DNA of 64,000 bases from Oopsacas minuta (GCA_024704765.1 JAKMXF010000305.1:162682-226681), one strand, 5' to 3'. Counted from the first letter of the stretch, positions 46,684 to 57,520 are shown. Numbers and translations are program-made. Notes: a model not told the origin generated them from the sequence alone.

Positions 46684-47930
46684 TATTCCTCAAACTGAGT
46701 CTTCAATGTTTCCTCACTCTGCTGAGACCTCCTCCGCTTGGTTGGTGGCTTCCCAGTAAGGTAGTTAGTCTGCGCACCTCCACTAGGCCTTGCTCACGCT
46801 TGAGGGCTAGGATGAATTTCCATATGGTGGGGTGATGGGAGCCGACATTGGCATTGAAGCTGCGGTGCCATGTCTCTACGGAGTTAGTTGTGCGGGAGAG
46901 TCCGAAAAGCGTGCTGAAGTGGTAGTTCCACAGGTCAATGGGGAACGTCGCGGCTATATGGTATCTGCTGGCTAGTATGCGCCCTATAAACGTCCTCTCG
47001 AAGTAGTCGAGTAGATCGGCTATCTCAGGCGTAGGGGGAGGTTCATTGCCCCTTGGCAAAACACATCGGGTACGTCTGCTGGTAGGGCGAATGCAAGGGT
47101 TGGTATCTTCCGGATGCGCATAGCCAGCTCTTCGTTATGTGTGTAGTCAGACTGCAGCCCTACAGCCTGTAAATTGCAGCAGATATTCTCTGTGAGGTGG
47201 AAGAAGCAGCACTTCACCACTGTGTTAGGCCAGACATGCTCAAAGCTGTTAATTGCGCCTTTCTCAAAGTCCAGGAGTATCTGTTCAGGCTGGGCAAGAG
47301 GACAGAGTAAGCGGATCTGCTCCCACATCCTCCGGTAGCTATCCTCCGTCTTGTTGGGCAGTAGCACGAACAGGCTCGGCAACAGATGACCGGTCTTCAA
47401 AGCGCCATCTCCTCCACGGAGTCCACGCACCACACACCTGGGCAAAGAGAGGAGGGTGCGTCTTGAAGGTGTCATCAGCTAGCCAGATCTTGCTTTGTCG
47501 CAGAATCCTGAGGTAGCGTTGTGTCCCGAACATGAGAAATCTGTGTACATCACCCTCACCTGAGTCGTAGAGTAAGAATTGCTCCCCCTTGGCTGTCTGC
47601 TGGTATTCTGCTGGTAGAACTAGCTCTGCTAGAGTGGTAGGCTGTGCTGGAGCTGCAAGTACACTAGCTCGTTGGCGTTGTATCGTCCGCTTCAGGCTGT
47701 CAAGCTGGGATAGTTTAGCAACAATACCCCCTGATGCTGGATGCAAACTCACCCACTATGTGGTGTGCGCTATCCTGGGACTCCCGTGCTTTCCTCTTCA
47801 TACCTGCCTTCGCTTCCAACAGCCCGCTGTCTGCTCGTCAGGATCATGGGAGTGCTCATTCGTGCGCTTGACTATCACCATCCCTTTGGTATGAACTCTA
47901 GCTTTGCAAACTCTTCTTTGCTCACATAAC
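46684..47930 (-). repeat. Right arm of 1,247-bp identical inverted repeat
   Basis: Mirror of 43168-44414. Sequence just inside the arm (46558-46683, reversed) still resembles 44415-44493 (for example CCACCAG..TACTAAGACGAAGTT against TCACCAAGTAGTCTAAGATGGAGTT) but is clearly diverged. Confidence 0.93.
46703..47920 (-). pseudogene. FLYWCH-MULE transposase (minus-strand copy), broken
   Basis: Carries the same MULE blocks and the same two frameshifts as 43047-44395, because the sequence is identical. Upstream of 47930 the FLYWCH start is replaced by a TC-rich degenerate stretch, so this copy lacks a proper N-terminus. It ends at 46703. It reads toward the Tigger and toward the plus-strand copy. 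Confidence 0.9.
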
Positions 47931-48290
47931 TAATGCCTCATACTTCCTTTCTCTTCTCACTCCTCTCCACTCCACTCCTCTATCCTTTCTATTAAGGTGC
48001 AGCTACCATGGAAGAAGATCAGTGGTTAAGATGCGGTAGTTGCACAGCTCTTGATCTTTCTCAGTCTCACTATTCTCATATCTTCAGAAATATTTTATTA
48101 ATTTATCATAATTATATATTTTACTATTTTATTATCATTTATCATTTATCTATCATAAATTTATACCATTACTTTGTAGACATATTAGAAATTCAATATA
48201 GTTTATTTTTAACTATTTTTAATTCATCTGACTTGTTATAGATTAGAAACCTAAAAGAGTTAATTTTCTGGCACTAACGGGGGTGGTCTA
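47931..48290. other. AT-rich and TC-rich spacer, no gene
   Basis: It begins with a CTCTTCTCACTCCTCTCC-type pyrimidine tract, followed by very AT-rich DNA (repeated TTTATCAT). No coding signal was seen. Confidence 0.45.
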
Positions 48291-48450
48291 AGTTGAATAT
48301 TCACGATACACCATTCACAACATGACATTCGAATACTCGATTACCTCTGTAGCCTTAAAAGTATACGAGCAATTTGAAATTAGTTTATTTTATCTAGATA
48401 AATAACAAAACAAATTGATCACGTCATGCTAAATCTTATTTATCATCCTC
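48291..48450 (-). repeat. MULE 3' block with Helitron-type repeat unit
   Basis: Reverse complement of the 9950-10110 block of the first MULE: TTGAATATTCACGATA, TCGATTACCTCTGTAGCC, then TTTGAAATTAGTTTATTTTA. It confirms that the outer MULE 3' part continues here after the nested insertions. Confidence 0.75.
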
Positions 48451-49345
48451 GATTACCCCATTATAGCCTTCAGAATTAGAAGTACAATTTTAAAACCTTT
48501 TGAATTTTTGTATTATAAACCCTTAAGTATGTACATAAGAACAAATACATATGAACTATGTGAGAAGGTGTGACTATTTTCATTAGATAATCAATCATGT
48601 TTCTAGAAAAGTCATTTCCCATACCCGTATCAATTTTCATTTCTGTATCTCAAACCAGTTCCTATACAATTCGGACAAGCAAAAAAATGATAGAATTTAA
48701 ATATATAAGATATACCCAGAGAGAAAGTGATGATAATCGAAGGTTTTAAACAATATATTACAAATTAACTCAATAAAACCATCATCCGCCATCCTAGTTT
48801 CCGAAGAAATTCGGGATGAAAAACATGTAATATATTTTACATGGTCTAACAGGGAAATTAAAAAGACTGGATTGGTTTAATCCATTCATAAGGTCAAATT
48901 ACACCTGGAAGTACGGGGCCCTATGCCTTAATCCGGCACTGGTTCTTGGGAGGGATCTGGGGTTATGTTGCGTTGTTAGCCTACAATAGAGCCATGGGAA
49001 ACCATTGGATTATGACATCGATTTGATTTGTAACCAATTTCCCTCTAAACTCTATGTTCGCGCGCTCGGTGAACCTTTGGTGGGGGACAAGTCACTAATA
49101 CCGTGGACTCTCGTTGTAAACAAACCGGATATTAGTTATATAACATAATTCCACCTAAAAAGAAAGTTAATAAAACATCTAACTGCAATTATATTATCTT
49201 ATTCGGCTACAATGAATCCAGCTTTTAACGAAATGGAAGCGACTTCCAGTACTAGTAGTTTACAATAGTAGTTAGTTAAGCCACAGTTATTACTTGTGAT
49301 CAATTTTATTATTTTTTCTAAAATCTAAATTGAAATAATTGTCAA
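48451..49345. other. Insertion of unknown type in the MULE 3' end
   Basis: The match to the first MULE breaks near 48445 and resumes near 49346 with GTCAAATCAATTGACC ... AATTAGGTCTGAATTGTTGG. The ~900 bases between have no coding signal and no ends that I could define. The start (TCCTCGATTACCCCATTATAGCC) again resembles the Helitron repeat unit. Confidence 0.45.
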
Positions 49346-49389
49346 ATCAATTGACCAATTAAATTAGGTCTGAATTGTTGGTATTTCCG

Positions 49390-49714
49390 TCTCAGCGTGT
49401 GTGCTAATTGGAGACGAATGATAAATACCCTAAGTCATTATAGATAATTTCTATTTCTAGTGGTGGTCCAAGCCTCGCGTCCCCCCAATTTTTACTACTT
49501 AGCGATGAAATTTTGCGCCAATGGATGAGACGGGGAGATAATTTGAGATATTAAGTAATAACATTGCTAAAGGATTTTGCGTGTCTAGTGAATAGACTCT
49601 CCAAATATATCAGGGAATACTTAAACAACGTGAAATGTTAAGCTGATAAAAGATTTCCATAAAAAATGATCATACTCAATATGGGAAATTAGACAGATTG
49701 TACCATTTCTGTTA
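49390..49714. other. No gene recognised
   Basis: AT-rich intronic spacer before the gypsy fragment. Confidence 0.45.
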
Positions 49715-50570
49715 TTTTTTGGACAGACGGACCATGGGTTGCGATAATGCAAGATCCAAAGTTGGTCCTCCTTCTTCAAGGATCAGGATACACACGCTGC
49801 ACCTGGAACAAATGGAATTCTCGAAAATATAATAGACAATTTTTAACGATGGTTTTAGTATACGAATTGAGGCGATACTAATGTTTGACCAAAATTCAGA
49901 TAGAACTTGTGTGATTTTGGTTGAGATAGCATCCATGTTAGGTCAGGCTAAATTTCTCCACTCTGACCAAAGTTGCAAATTTGAATCTGAATCAGAGAAA
50001 CGTGTAAAGGATGGGGCGTAGTTAAGACCAGAACTACTGCATACCATCCTGGAAGCTTCGGTTAAGTTGAGAGAGCTAATAGAAGCGTTATTCGGATGCT
50101 TAGGGGTTCTGATGAAACCAAAATAACTGTGAGCGACAATTAGCTTTTGTATTGCATGTCTACAGAACTTCTGAAATGCTTCAACAGCCATGTCTCCATA
50201 TTTAACAATGTATGGAAGGAAACAAACTGACTTGGCACCTTTCGACTTAGCTGTGGGAATGTATCAAAAAGCAACAAGTAATTATGACCAATTTACGGAA
50301 AAACTTGCCGAAAATATAGATTTTGTAGAAGCCAAGATGGTCCAATGGGGGATATGCCAGGATGCAATGGATAAAGCCAAAACATTATCTGAGCTTTCCA
50401 ATTGACACTCAATATTATTAGTATTGCTGGAATACTGGAAAACGTTGGCAGGGAGATTGGCGCATATGAAACATACGAAGTCAAGTCACTGCAAAAATAT
50501 TATATAATAATGGGACAGAAAAGATTGTCCATATAAATAGTTTGAGACAACGCCATACTAGATAAGAGGA
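49715..50570 (+). pseudogene. Ty3/gypsy-type pol fragment: integrase core to C-terminus
   Basis: Plus strand, mixed frames. At ~50020-50110 it reads VKTRTTAYHPGSFG-stop-VERANRSVIRMLR, the integrase block with the catalytic Glu (canonical TRTTPYHPQSDGQVERFNRT). Next, ~50125-50190, is ERQLAFVLHVYRTSEMLQQ, a typical PFVLxAYRTSxH segment. Then MSPYLTMYGRKQTDLAPFDL and VGMYQKATSNYDQFTEKLAE occupy 50190-50405. NNGTEKIVHINSLRQRHTR near 50500-50560 corresponds to the end of gypsy pol. Reverse transcriptase, RNase H and LTRs were not found, and no env-like frame was seen. It is a short dead remnant. Confidence 0.85.
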
Positions 50571-51986
50571 TGTATCAACTTATCTGAAGGATAGTTTCGA
50601 GTCCTGCCAGGAGTCTATCTATTCACCAGACAATAGTAGACTTGGAGAAAAGATTAAGAAAAACAATAAAATTTGAAAAACAATCAGATAGTAGAATCTC
50701 TTCAACGTCATACCCACTGAATGATAGTTCAAACAATTGAATCATGGAGGTTGTATTGTGCAAGTTATTTATGGCTATAATAATGTCCTACACCAAATCG
50801 TGAGGGACGACATTCGATCGGGCAAAGGCCAGTTGAACGATGACTCAAATGTTAATAGAAGTAATATTGTGGAGGAAAACACTTCCAAGCCAACAAAATA
50901 TAAATATGTTGAAATGGTAACTAAGCTCTAATCGTCATTTAGTCACCGGTCCGGTTTTAGTATATCGAAAATATTTGGAAAACATAAAGGACAAACCTGA
51001 AAATCAAGAATAGGTCTATTGTATCTATTCACAAACCTACGAGGACTACGCAAACTCCGTATTTAAAGGGAGAAAATTGATAAAGAGTTAGAAAGAACCG
51101 AAAAGGTAGTTAAACTCATCATTCTAACTAAGAGTAAATTACTAACAATGGATAAGATAATGGGAAATTTAATTAATCTAGGTAGATTCAAATTATAAGC
51201 GTTACAATTACACTTCCGCCCAAATATAAGAGGATTATAATAATTTGGATCGAAACGAGGTCCACTTTTCAAAGGGTGCCACCAAAATCACTTGTGGCTA
51301 AAGTGGTAGATCATAAATAACTTTATGGGAATCTGAAGAATTTCAAATTTTCGGTACAAGGATAAAATTACGACCACAGTCGGTGGAACTCAATTTTGAT
51401 GATAATAATTAAGTATTCATTGTCATTGCCACTTATGCCAAAAGTTACACAATCTCGTAAGAGATAAATGAGTTCAAACAAAATAATATGCAGATACGGA
51501 GATCTTCAATATAACAACTCTTAATATATTAGTGCACAATACAACTTCGGTTGTCCTCTTACATTGGTCCATAATGAGTATTTAACTGAAATAATGAATT
51601 TTAGTATTTCATATTCACTGGACAAGGATGCATTACAATTTGAGTTAGGATCGGGAAATTTTGTCGCATAATTAAATAAAAACTGGTGTAATAAAGTAAC
51701 CAAAATACAAATACTAAGGAAGTTAGATTAATAGAAGAAAATCAAACGGGTGTCAAAAAAGTAAGTTATTTCTAAAGTTCTAATATCCAGGATATCGGAA
51801 ATTTGAGGGTCGGATAAGAGAGTTCGGATAATCGAGGAATACATATCAAAAATACCTATAAAATACCATATTGCGTCAATTCCCTGGGGAAAGAGAAATG
51901 ATAGCTAGAAATATTTGACTTTTAAGGTGCTCGTATACTTTGTCGGTGAATATATATCCCAGGAATAAATTGAAAAAGATATTTAC
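50571..51986. other. DOCK intron, no gene seen
   Basis: AT-rich. Frames at 50737-50931, 51063-51272 and 51521-51703 have no recognised domain; part may be untranslated or LTR sequence of the gypsy remnant, but no LTR pair was seen. Confidence 0.4.
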
Positions 51987-52129
51987 CAATAATATCAAGG
52001 TAGAGATTTTCTTTTCGTGTACTCTCAGATTGGGAAGGGTAAATCCCTTCTGGCTTCATTTTAATATTTGTCCAACCTAAGACATCTGCATGAAGAAGGA
52101 GGGTGTATCCTGCTTCAATGAAATAGGAT
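51987..52129 (-). CDS. DOCK-family GEF, DHR-2 exon A
   Basis: Minus-strand exon of 143 bases ending at the donor ATTG/GTAAAT. It encodes SYFIEAGYTLLLHADVLGW, then PEGIYPSQSESTRKENLYLD and II. This matches the start of DOCK1-type DHR-2 (YTEAAYTLLLHAKLLKW ... LKEQLYQEII). Its terminal G joins exon B as II-D-YFDKGKM, exactly as in the family. The acceptor chosen is GTTGATAG at 52130-52137; it is a little weak, so the 5' edge may shift by a few codons. Earlier exons should lie to the right but were not recognised before 64 kb. Confidence 0.85.
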
Positions 52130-53054
52130 CTATCAACCAACATTTTGCAAAACCGATAAATGTACCTATAAAGAGAAGTGGTTAGGCCCTTAAGAATAAT
52201 GTAATTCTGGAGAATAAATTACTTATGTGAAGATATATACAGCCCCATTGTACAAGGAGGCATGTAATGCAATGTAGAATCAATTGATTTATGTCTTTAA
52301 TATCTGATATTGCATTATTTAGACATCCTTTTTAACATAGAAATCAGTGAAAGAATGCGAGATATGCAAAGATAATAAGTGATGGAATAGTAATTAATAG
52401 TGTGATGCGGTCTCGAAATGACTAAACTAGTAATAATAGTAGTATTCATATTATATCCTCAATGCATTCATATATTTCAATCTTATCTAGAATACCACAA
52501 GTAGTACATAGATATAAAATGATTCAATTGCAACGTATTTCGAGGATGTGGTTCTAAATACAAAAGATAGGGGTGAAATGTTACTCTGAATAGTTTGTAG
52601 AGGTGAATATGAAGCCATTTAATAAAATAGTTTAAAAGAAGATGGACTAGCTCGGTTGCACCCTAAAGGCAAGAATTAAATTGATATACCTATGAGTCTA
52701 AAGCTGTTCCAAGAATAAATTCGATTATATATAACTGATAATCCTAATACTTAGCCCAAATATACTTATGGATTTTGAACGAATGCAAAGATAGATAGAA
52801 CAATCCCAATTTAAAATGTCCTTTAACTAGAGATTATCGAGTGAATGTGATAGTTACTTGCTTCAACGACTGTTAATTAAACGATATTTGATTAATATGC
52901 ACTAAGGTTGTTTGTTGAATATTCAAATTTGGAAGAAATTTCATCTGAGAATAAAAGAATTTCAATCATTATACCATAAATCGTCGTCATTTGCAAACTT
53001 TGGGGTGTTCCAGTTACTTCAATCAACTCTGGACATACAAAATATTGATAGATT
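52130..53054. other. No gene recognised
   Basis: Presumed DOCK intron upstream of exon A. The open frame at 52912-53160 runs into the pogo-type MITE and has no domain. Confidence 0.4.
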
Positions 53055-53466
53055 GGGTAGAACTCTGTTAAGAAATACTCGGCTTAACACGTACTCTGGA
53101 AATAGTTGTACATGTCTAGAAAATTTTCTCCAATCTACTCACTACATTAGAAATGATTAGGTTAATACGTACTCGGATGAGACGTACCAAATATTTCTTC
53201 TCAAAAGAACAAAATACATTGGATCATACTCGGATAAGAGATACTAAATGCTAAGTACAGTATATATCCTGTATATTATCTAATCTGATTTAAATCACAA
53301 TTATGATTGTATATTATTGTTAGAAATCTGGAGAATACAAATTTCTTAATTTTTCTGGGGAATAATTCGTATACTATGTACACAGAATCATACTGATACT
53401 GACAAACTAAGTAATACGTACTGTTTTCGTTTCCCCAAGAAAGTACATATTAACCGAATTCTACTG
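53055..53466. mobile_element. Decayed pogo-type MITE
   Basis: The left side GTAGAACTCTGTTAAGAAAT and the right side read inwards CAGTAGAATTCGGTTAATATG resemble the ends of the 182-bp MITE at 40959. Several TACTCGG / GTACTCTGG motifs lie inside. The outer two bases and the TA target are mutated on the left. Confidence 0.6.
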
Positions 53467-53470
53467 CATA

Positions 53471-53492
53471 TACATATATATATATATATACA
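53471..53492. repeat. TA microsatellite
   Basis: A short run of alternating TA next to the MITE right end. Confidence 0.8.
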
Positions 53493-53725
53493 TTTGCGCT
53501 TTAATAGTATAGATAGATAAGTAAATTTCAAATTTGAGGATTGTAGGACTGTTTAATATGATATAAGCACAGGCTTTTCTTAAAGGACAAGATGGGAGAT
53601 CAAAAGATCACTGAAAATGATTATTATCCATTATAATGCCTATTTTATGCAAAAAGGGAAAAGATATTAGTGAAAAAAGTATAAAAGTGCGTACTTAAGT
53701 TCGAAATTGAATAACTCTAAGCAGT

Positions 53726-56700
53726 CACAGTGGCACACCCCCTGGAAATTGGTCAAAATTTCAATCCGATATTTAGTAACCATTTAAAGTTCATTGAAAA
53801 GAGAAATATCCAATTACTTGAAATGTCTAAAATTGTTATGATCCATCATTTAGTTTAGGAACAACTGGGATGTATATAAGCATTACAATTTCTTGCTCAG
53901 AAATTATTCTTGAAAACCACAGATATTCATTTATATCAATGAACTTAAATTCCAGTATCTAAGCAACTAATACATTCCAAAGACTTCATTCCACTGCATT
54001 TTCGACTACTCTCTTATTATAGTGATTATATAAGTGGAGTTCAAATAATAAATCCTTAAAATAGCTCAAATATTTTGATAAGTTTTTCTGTTGGATTTCT
54101 GTCGTCACTCAACTTCGAAGTTTGATAACTTCATCTGTCGCGTTCTGTCAAGTTGTCTCCAGAGTTTTATAATATAGCATTTTTAATTCTCTATAAAATA
54201 CAACAATTTCCAGGTTCCCGAAATTCGCGCAAATATAGTTTCAATCACATGAACTTTTGAAATTATCTAACATTTTTAAATATTCTCTTTCAAAATTTAT
54301 ATAAATATTATGGTTGCTTAGCGATATAATCAAAACGCGAAGTTATTTACATTTTTATGCTTGTGTTTACAAAATTCAGCTTGTAATTAATATAAATAAA
54401 TGTTCCCATCACGTATTTTTACAAAGGTTCCATTAAAAAATCAACACTCTTCTACTGTGAGAAAACGTTTCGTCAAAAGTTCCTTAATTCTTAGATTTCA
54501 GAATGTATTTTATAAGCTTATAAAACAAACATGCATATATATATAATCTTACTTTTGCGCTGTATTTACAATTTGCTAATAAATAATATATTAATTATCT
54601 AGAAAATGAACAACCTTCAAGCTTTTCAGTTTTATTGTGAGCATAAATTACTTAGCACCCTTTCAATCGCAGACCAATTTATTTCAACTCATGGTTTTGA
54701 TCGAGATCAGCAAAATTTCTTTCGTCTGAAGTTCAATGATATTCAAAAAGAGAGAGCCTCTTTTCATAAATATTCGGACCTTGATACTTGGAATTCCATG
54801 TGCTTCTGTCCTCTGCCAAAGAAGCCAGGTTAAGTGCCTCTTCTTCATTAACCATTAACTTTGAAGAAGACTTTAATCTTTCAAAAAAGAAATCGCTCGC
54901 TGACTTAACGACCAAAGGTTTGAGAAATCGGCTCTCTTCTCTTAAGTCTCACCTCGAATCAGTCGCTGAAAACGAGCATGTAACTCCAAAGACTCTTGCA
55001 ACTTATCTCTTACTACTTTGTTGCAATGAGGAGCAGGACATGAATACTGCCAATGTTTGTAAAGAGATACTCGAGAAGGGAAACTCATCTCCTATCTACC
55101 CACAATTATCACTTGATAAATCTGCCTTTCTTTTCGATTCGCTTGAGATCGGTAAAACAAAGTATTTAGAACTTCGGCGTACGTTACTATCTGAAGATCT
55201 CAAGTTACCAGGCTACAATAGTGTAGCTAAACATCAGGCTCAAATTAATTTGCTGGATGAGGTGCGTATAATTCATAGAGAATTTCCATGTGGAGTAGGT
55301 ATTTCTTACACCAGACTACTCACCCATACAGTTGAACGAATTGTATCTAACTTAAGTCCTGATAACCTTGTCTATCCGCTGAAAGTTCGAGTATCCGATG
55401 GCTTAGATGGATCTGGGTGTCACCGAGTTTACCAGCAAGCTATATCTAACCCTGACCTCTCGACTAAAACCTTCATTCTATTTGGTTTCAAGGTTAACTC
55501 AATCATAAATGCAAAAGATCATATCCTATGGAAACCTCATCATCCGAATTCGCCATTTTGCACTCGACCAGTTGCCCTCTTAGCCCTACCAGAAAATGAA
55601 GAGAGTGTCAAGTTTTTGATGGACTCATTAAGAAATAACGAAACTTCAACTATCGAAGAGAGTGGTTTGTGTTTACACAACGGAAATGCAGAGGTCAAGA
55701 TCATTAGATCTCATTTCGATACAAAGATGGCAAAAATCTTAAGCGGTGCTGGTGGTGCTAATTGTCGAAATGTGTACTGCAACGTTCCAACAGATACACG
55801 ATATTAGCATAGTTCAAAATGGCTTCCCATAAATAGGACTATCCGTGATGCACGTGATGTATTTGATGGGGTTGATGAGGAAGTATTTTTGTCTTTGCCA
55901 ACAAATCAAAGATTCAATTTAACACATAAACCGATCTCAGAAAAAGACATCATATCAGCTTCTCCTCTACATGCATATTTGAGAACATTTAGTTGGTTCC
56001 TATTATTGATTTGCCATTTATAGTGTGGTGCTATTCAAAAATGGTCACCAACTTCGCCAATAATTCTTGGGGCCAAGAAATTTATTACTAGCCTTATCGA
56101 AGAAAAACTTAGTATATCCATTGACACACCATCAGTCCAAGGAGGAACCACCACAACCGGAAATGTTGTTCGGAGATGCTTCACACGTAGCGATGATACT
56201 GTGCAAGATTTTCTCTATTGGGTATTGACGGTTATTCCTCAAGAGACACATCAGGTTGTCACTACAATCTTTAATAATTTGAGTGCTATCCTGAGATTGT
56301 ATAATAGCAACAGGAAAGTGGATACTGAAGGCCTTGATAACGTATGCCGAGAGACTTACGAATCCATTTTAACCAATTTTTCATGGGCACATGTAACCCC
56401 AACTTTACATAAACTTCTAGCCCATGCACCACAAATAATTGCAGATCATAACGATGGGTTTGGCTTAGAAGACTTATCTGAAGAAGGCCTTGAATCTTGC
56501 AATAAATTGGTCAGGCGATACCGTGAGAGACTCTCAAGAAAATTTAGCTTTGAAGACAACGTTAAAGATGTGTTCGTCAGGCTTATCTTTCAAAGTGATC
56601 CAATATTAGCATCATTTCGTAATATTACCAAAAACGATTCGGAGCCAGATCTAACTGAGTTAAAGAGCTGTCAAGATATTTTGGTGAAGTCTCTAATTAT

Positions 56701-57050
56701 AAATACGTTATAGTTTGCAGTTCAATGAACGGTAGGTCATTTCAACAAGAAATGTGGTCTCATAAGTTTATAAAAATGTACATTAAATAGTGTTAATAAT
56801 ATCAAAACATAAAACATTCAATTTCTGAACCTATAACTCACAAATTGGTTTAATTAAAATCGATAAAGAATCAAAATATTTTTGAATGTGACAATGACGT
56901 CATTACTTTCACCCCCAAAGACTTAGAAAAAATCTAGTTACGTCAATCGATTCCTTCGATACGATTCCCCATATGTCAATAATATAGTTTCTTACGTTAT
57001 CTAGTACCCTAATACCTACTTCCAGGTTTTAGCCATTTCGTGCCACTGTG
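53726..57050 (+). mobile_element. Transib/RAG1-like transposon with CACAGTG ends, 5-bp duplication
   Basis: The left end is CACAGTGGCACACCCCCTGG, and the right end read inwards is CACAGTGGCACGAAATGGC. The first 11 bases are the same, and the first 7 equal the consensus heptamer of V(D)J recombination signals. GCAGT is repeated on both sides (53721-53725, 57051-57055), the 5-bp duplication typical of Transib. One RAG1-core-like gene lies inside on the plus strand. No second (RAG2-like) gene was seen. Length is 3,325 bp. Confidence 0.92.
54606..56713 (+). pseudogene. RAG1-core-like (Transib) transposase, few lesions
   Basis: MNNLQAFQFYCEHKLLSTLS starts the protein; near 54826 one frameshift after CPLPKKP moves to the frame that holds the rest (54788-56713). 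That frame has only two stops (TAG at 55805-55807 and one near 56021). Blocks in order: VRVSDGLDGSG (probable first catalytic Asp, compare RAG1 CDGMGD); ILFGFKVNSI; FCTRPVALLALPENEESV; LSGAGGANCRNVYCN (Cys pair); IISASPLHAYLRTFSWFLLL; VQGGTTTTGNVVRRCF; ILTNFSWAHVTPTLHKLLAH, which parallels the RAG1 NYFHKTLAHVPEII segment; and SEEGLESCNKLVRRYRERLS, which parallels RAG1 SEGNESGNKLFRRFRK and holds the catalytic Glu. At the position I align with the second RAG1 Asp (LHCDIGN) this protein has Tyr (LHAYLRT). It ends with TAG at 56711-56713. Confidence 0.9.
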
Positions 57051-57313
57051 GCAGTTGTTCTTAACCCTATTTGAACCATTTCCTCCTTTGAGGTACCCAA
57101 TTTAGATTTTTCCCCCTGTATCCCAAAACATTGTACTAGGTATAAAATTTTAGATTTTGCTAACCCACTATAGTAATCATAATGTACACAACACGATATA
57201 CTAACTAGGAAAGAGAATGTATGTAAGTGAGACAGCGTAAGATGCTTTCATAACTGCCACAGAGTGTTGCTGAAAACTCACAATTGAATCAAGTTTCGCT
57301 CGCTTAAGACTTG

Positions 57314-57520
57314 TCATTTTAGTTCAAAAGACTCATGATTTTTCTCTTTCCATTGTGGATATTGCGTTGCAAGGTGCTGTCTCAATTGGAAGGGCTTCAT
57401 GCATCCATTAGGCAGGGTTTTGAAACAAAGCACACATTGCGGAACTTGTAATCCATCTTTGATGGTGATGGTGAAGTCGTGGTTTAAATAGATTTCATCA
57501 TTGGTCCTCTTCTCTGACAT
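57314..57520 (-). pseudogene. BED-type zinc finger of a hAT transposase, isolated
   Basis: A minus-strand frame of 68 codons: YLNHDFTITIKDGLQVPQC, then CVLCFKTLPNGCMKPFQL and RQHLATQYPQ, the N-terminal BED finger of ZBED5/ZMYM6-like hAT transposases (C-x2-C ... H-x4-H/Y; the last His is mutated). The rest of the transposase is absent by internal deletion. It sits in the hAT 53722-57851. A lone DNA-binding domain could in principle bind family termini, but the changed last ligand argues against that. Confidence 0.75.

Larger units (their letters stand above)
41437..49389 (+). mobile_element. Outer FLYWCH-MULE, expanded by nested insertions
   Basis: The left end CGGATACCGACAAGTCGCC and the right end read inwards CGGAAATACCAACAATTCAG match the termini of the MULE at 9880-11758. 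The next ~80 bases inside the left end also match (ATTAATTTAATCTAAGTACAC). Flanks GTTCAACG and TCTCAGCG agree at 5 of 8 positions, a plausible decayed duplication. The transposase begins on the plus strand at 43047. The 3' part resumes at 48291-48450 and 49346-49389. In between lie a CACTGG-ended insertion, a complete Tigger and an inverted second MULE gene. The large size is due to nesting. Confidence 0.75.

Noticed and set aside
49715-50570. Endogenous retrovirus with envelope
   Set aside because: Only integrase-region motifs of Ty3/gypsy pol were found; there is no env-like frame, LTR or primer-binding site.
52912-53160. 82-residue plus-strand frame as a gene
   Set aside because: Its second half is the left end of the pogo-type MITE and the first half has no motif.
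53726-57050. A RAG2-like companion gene, as in ProtoRAG
   Set aside because: I looked at both strands between the termini. Only the RAG1-like gene has extended coding; the ~880 bases before it and ~340 after it show no Kelch-like frame.
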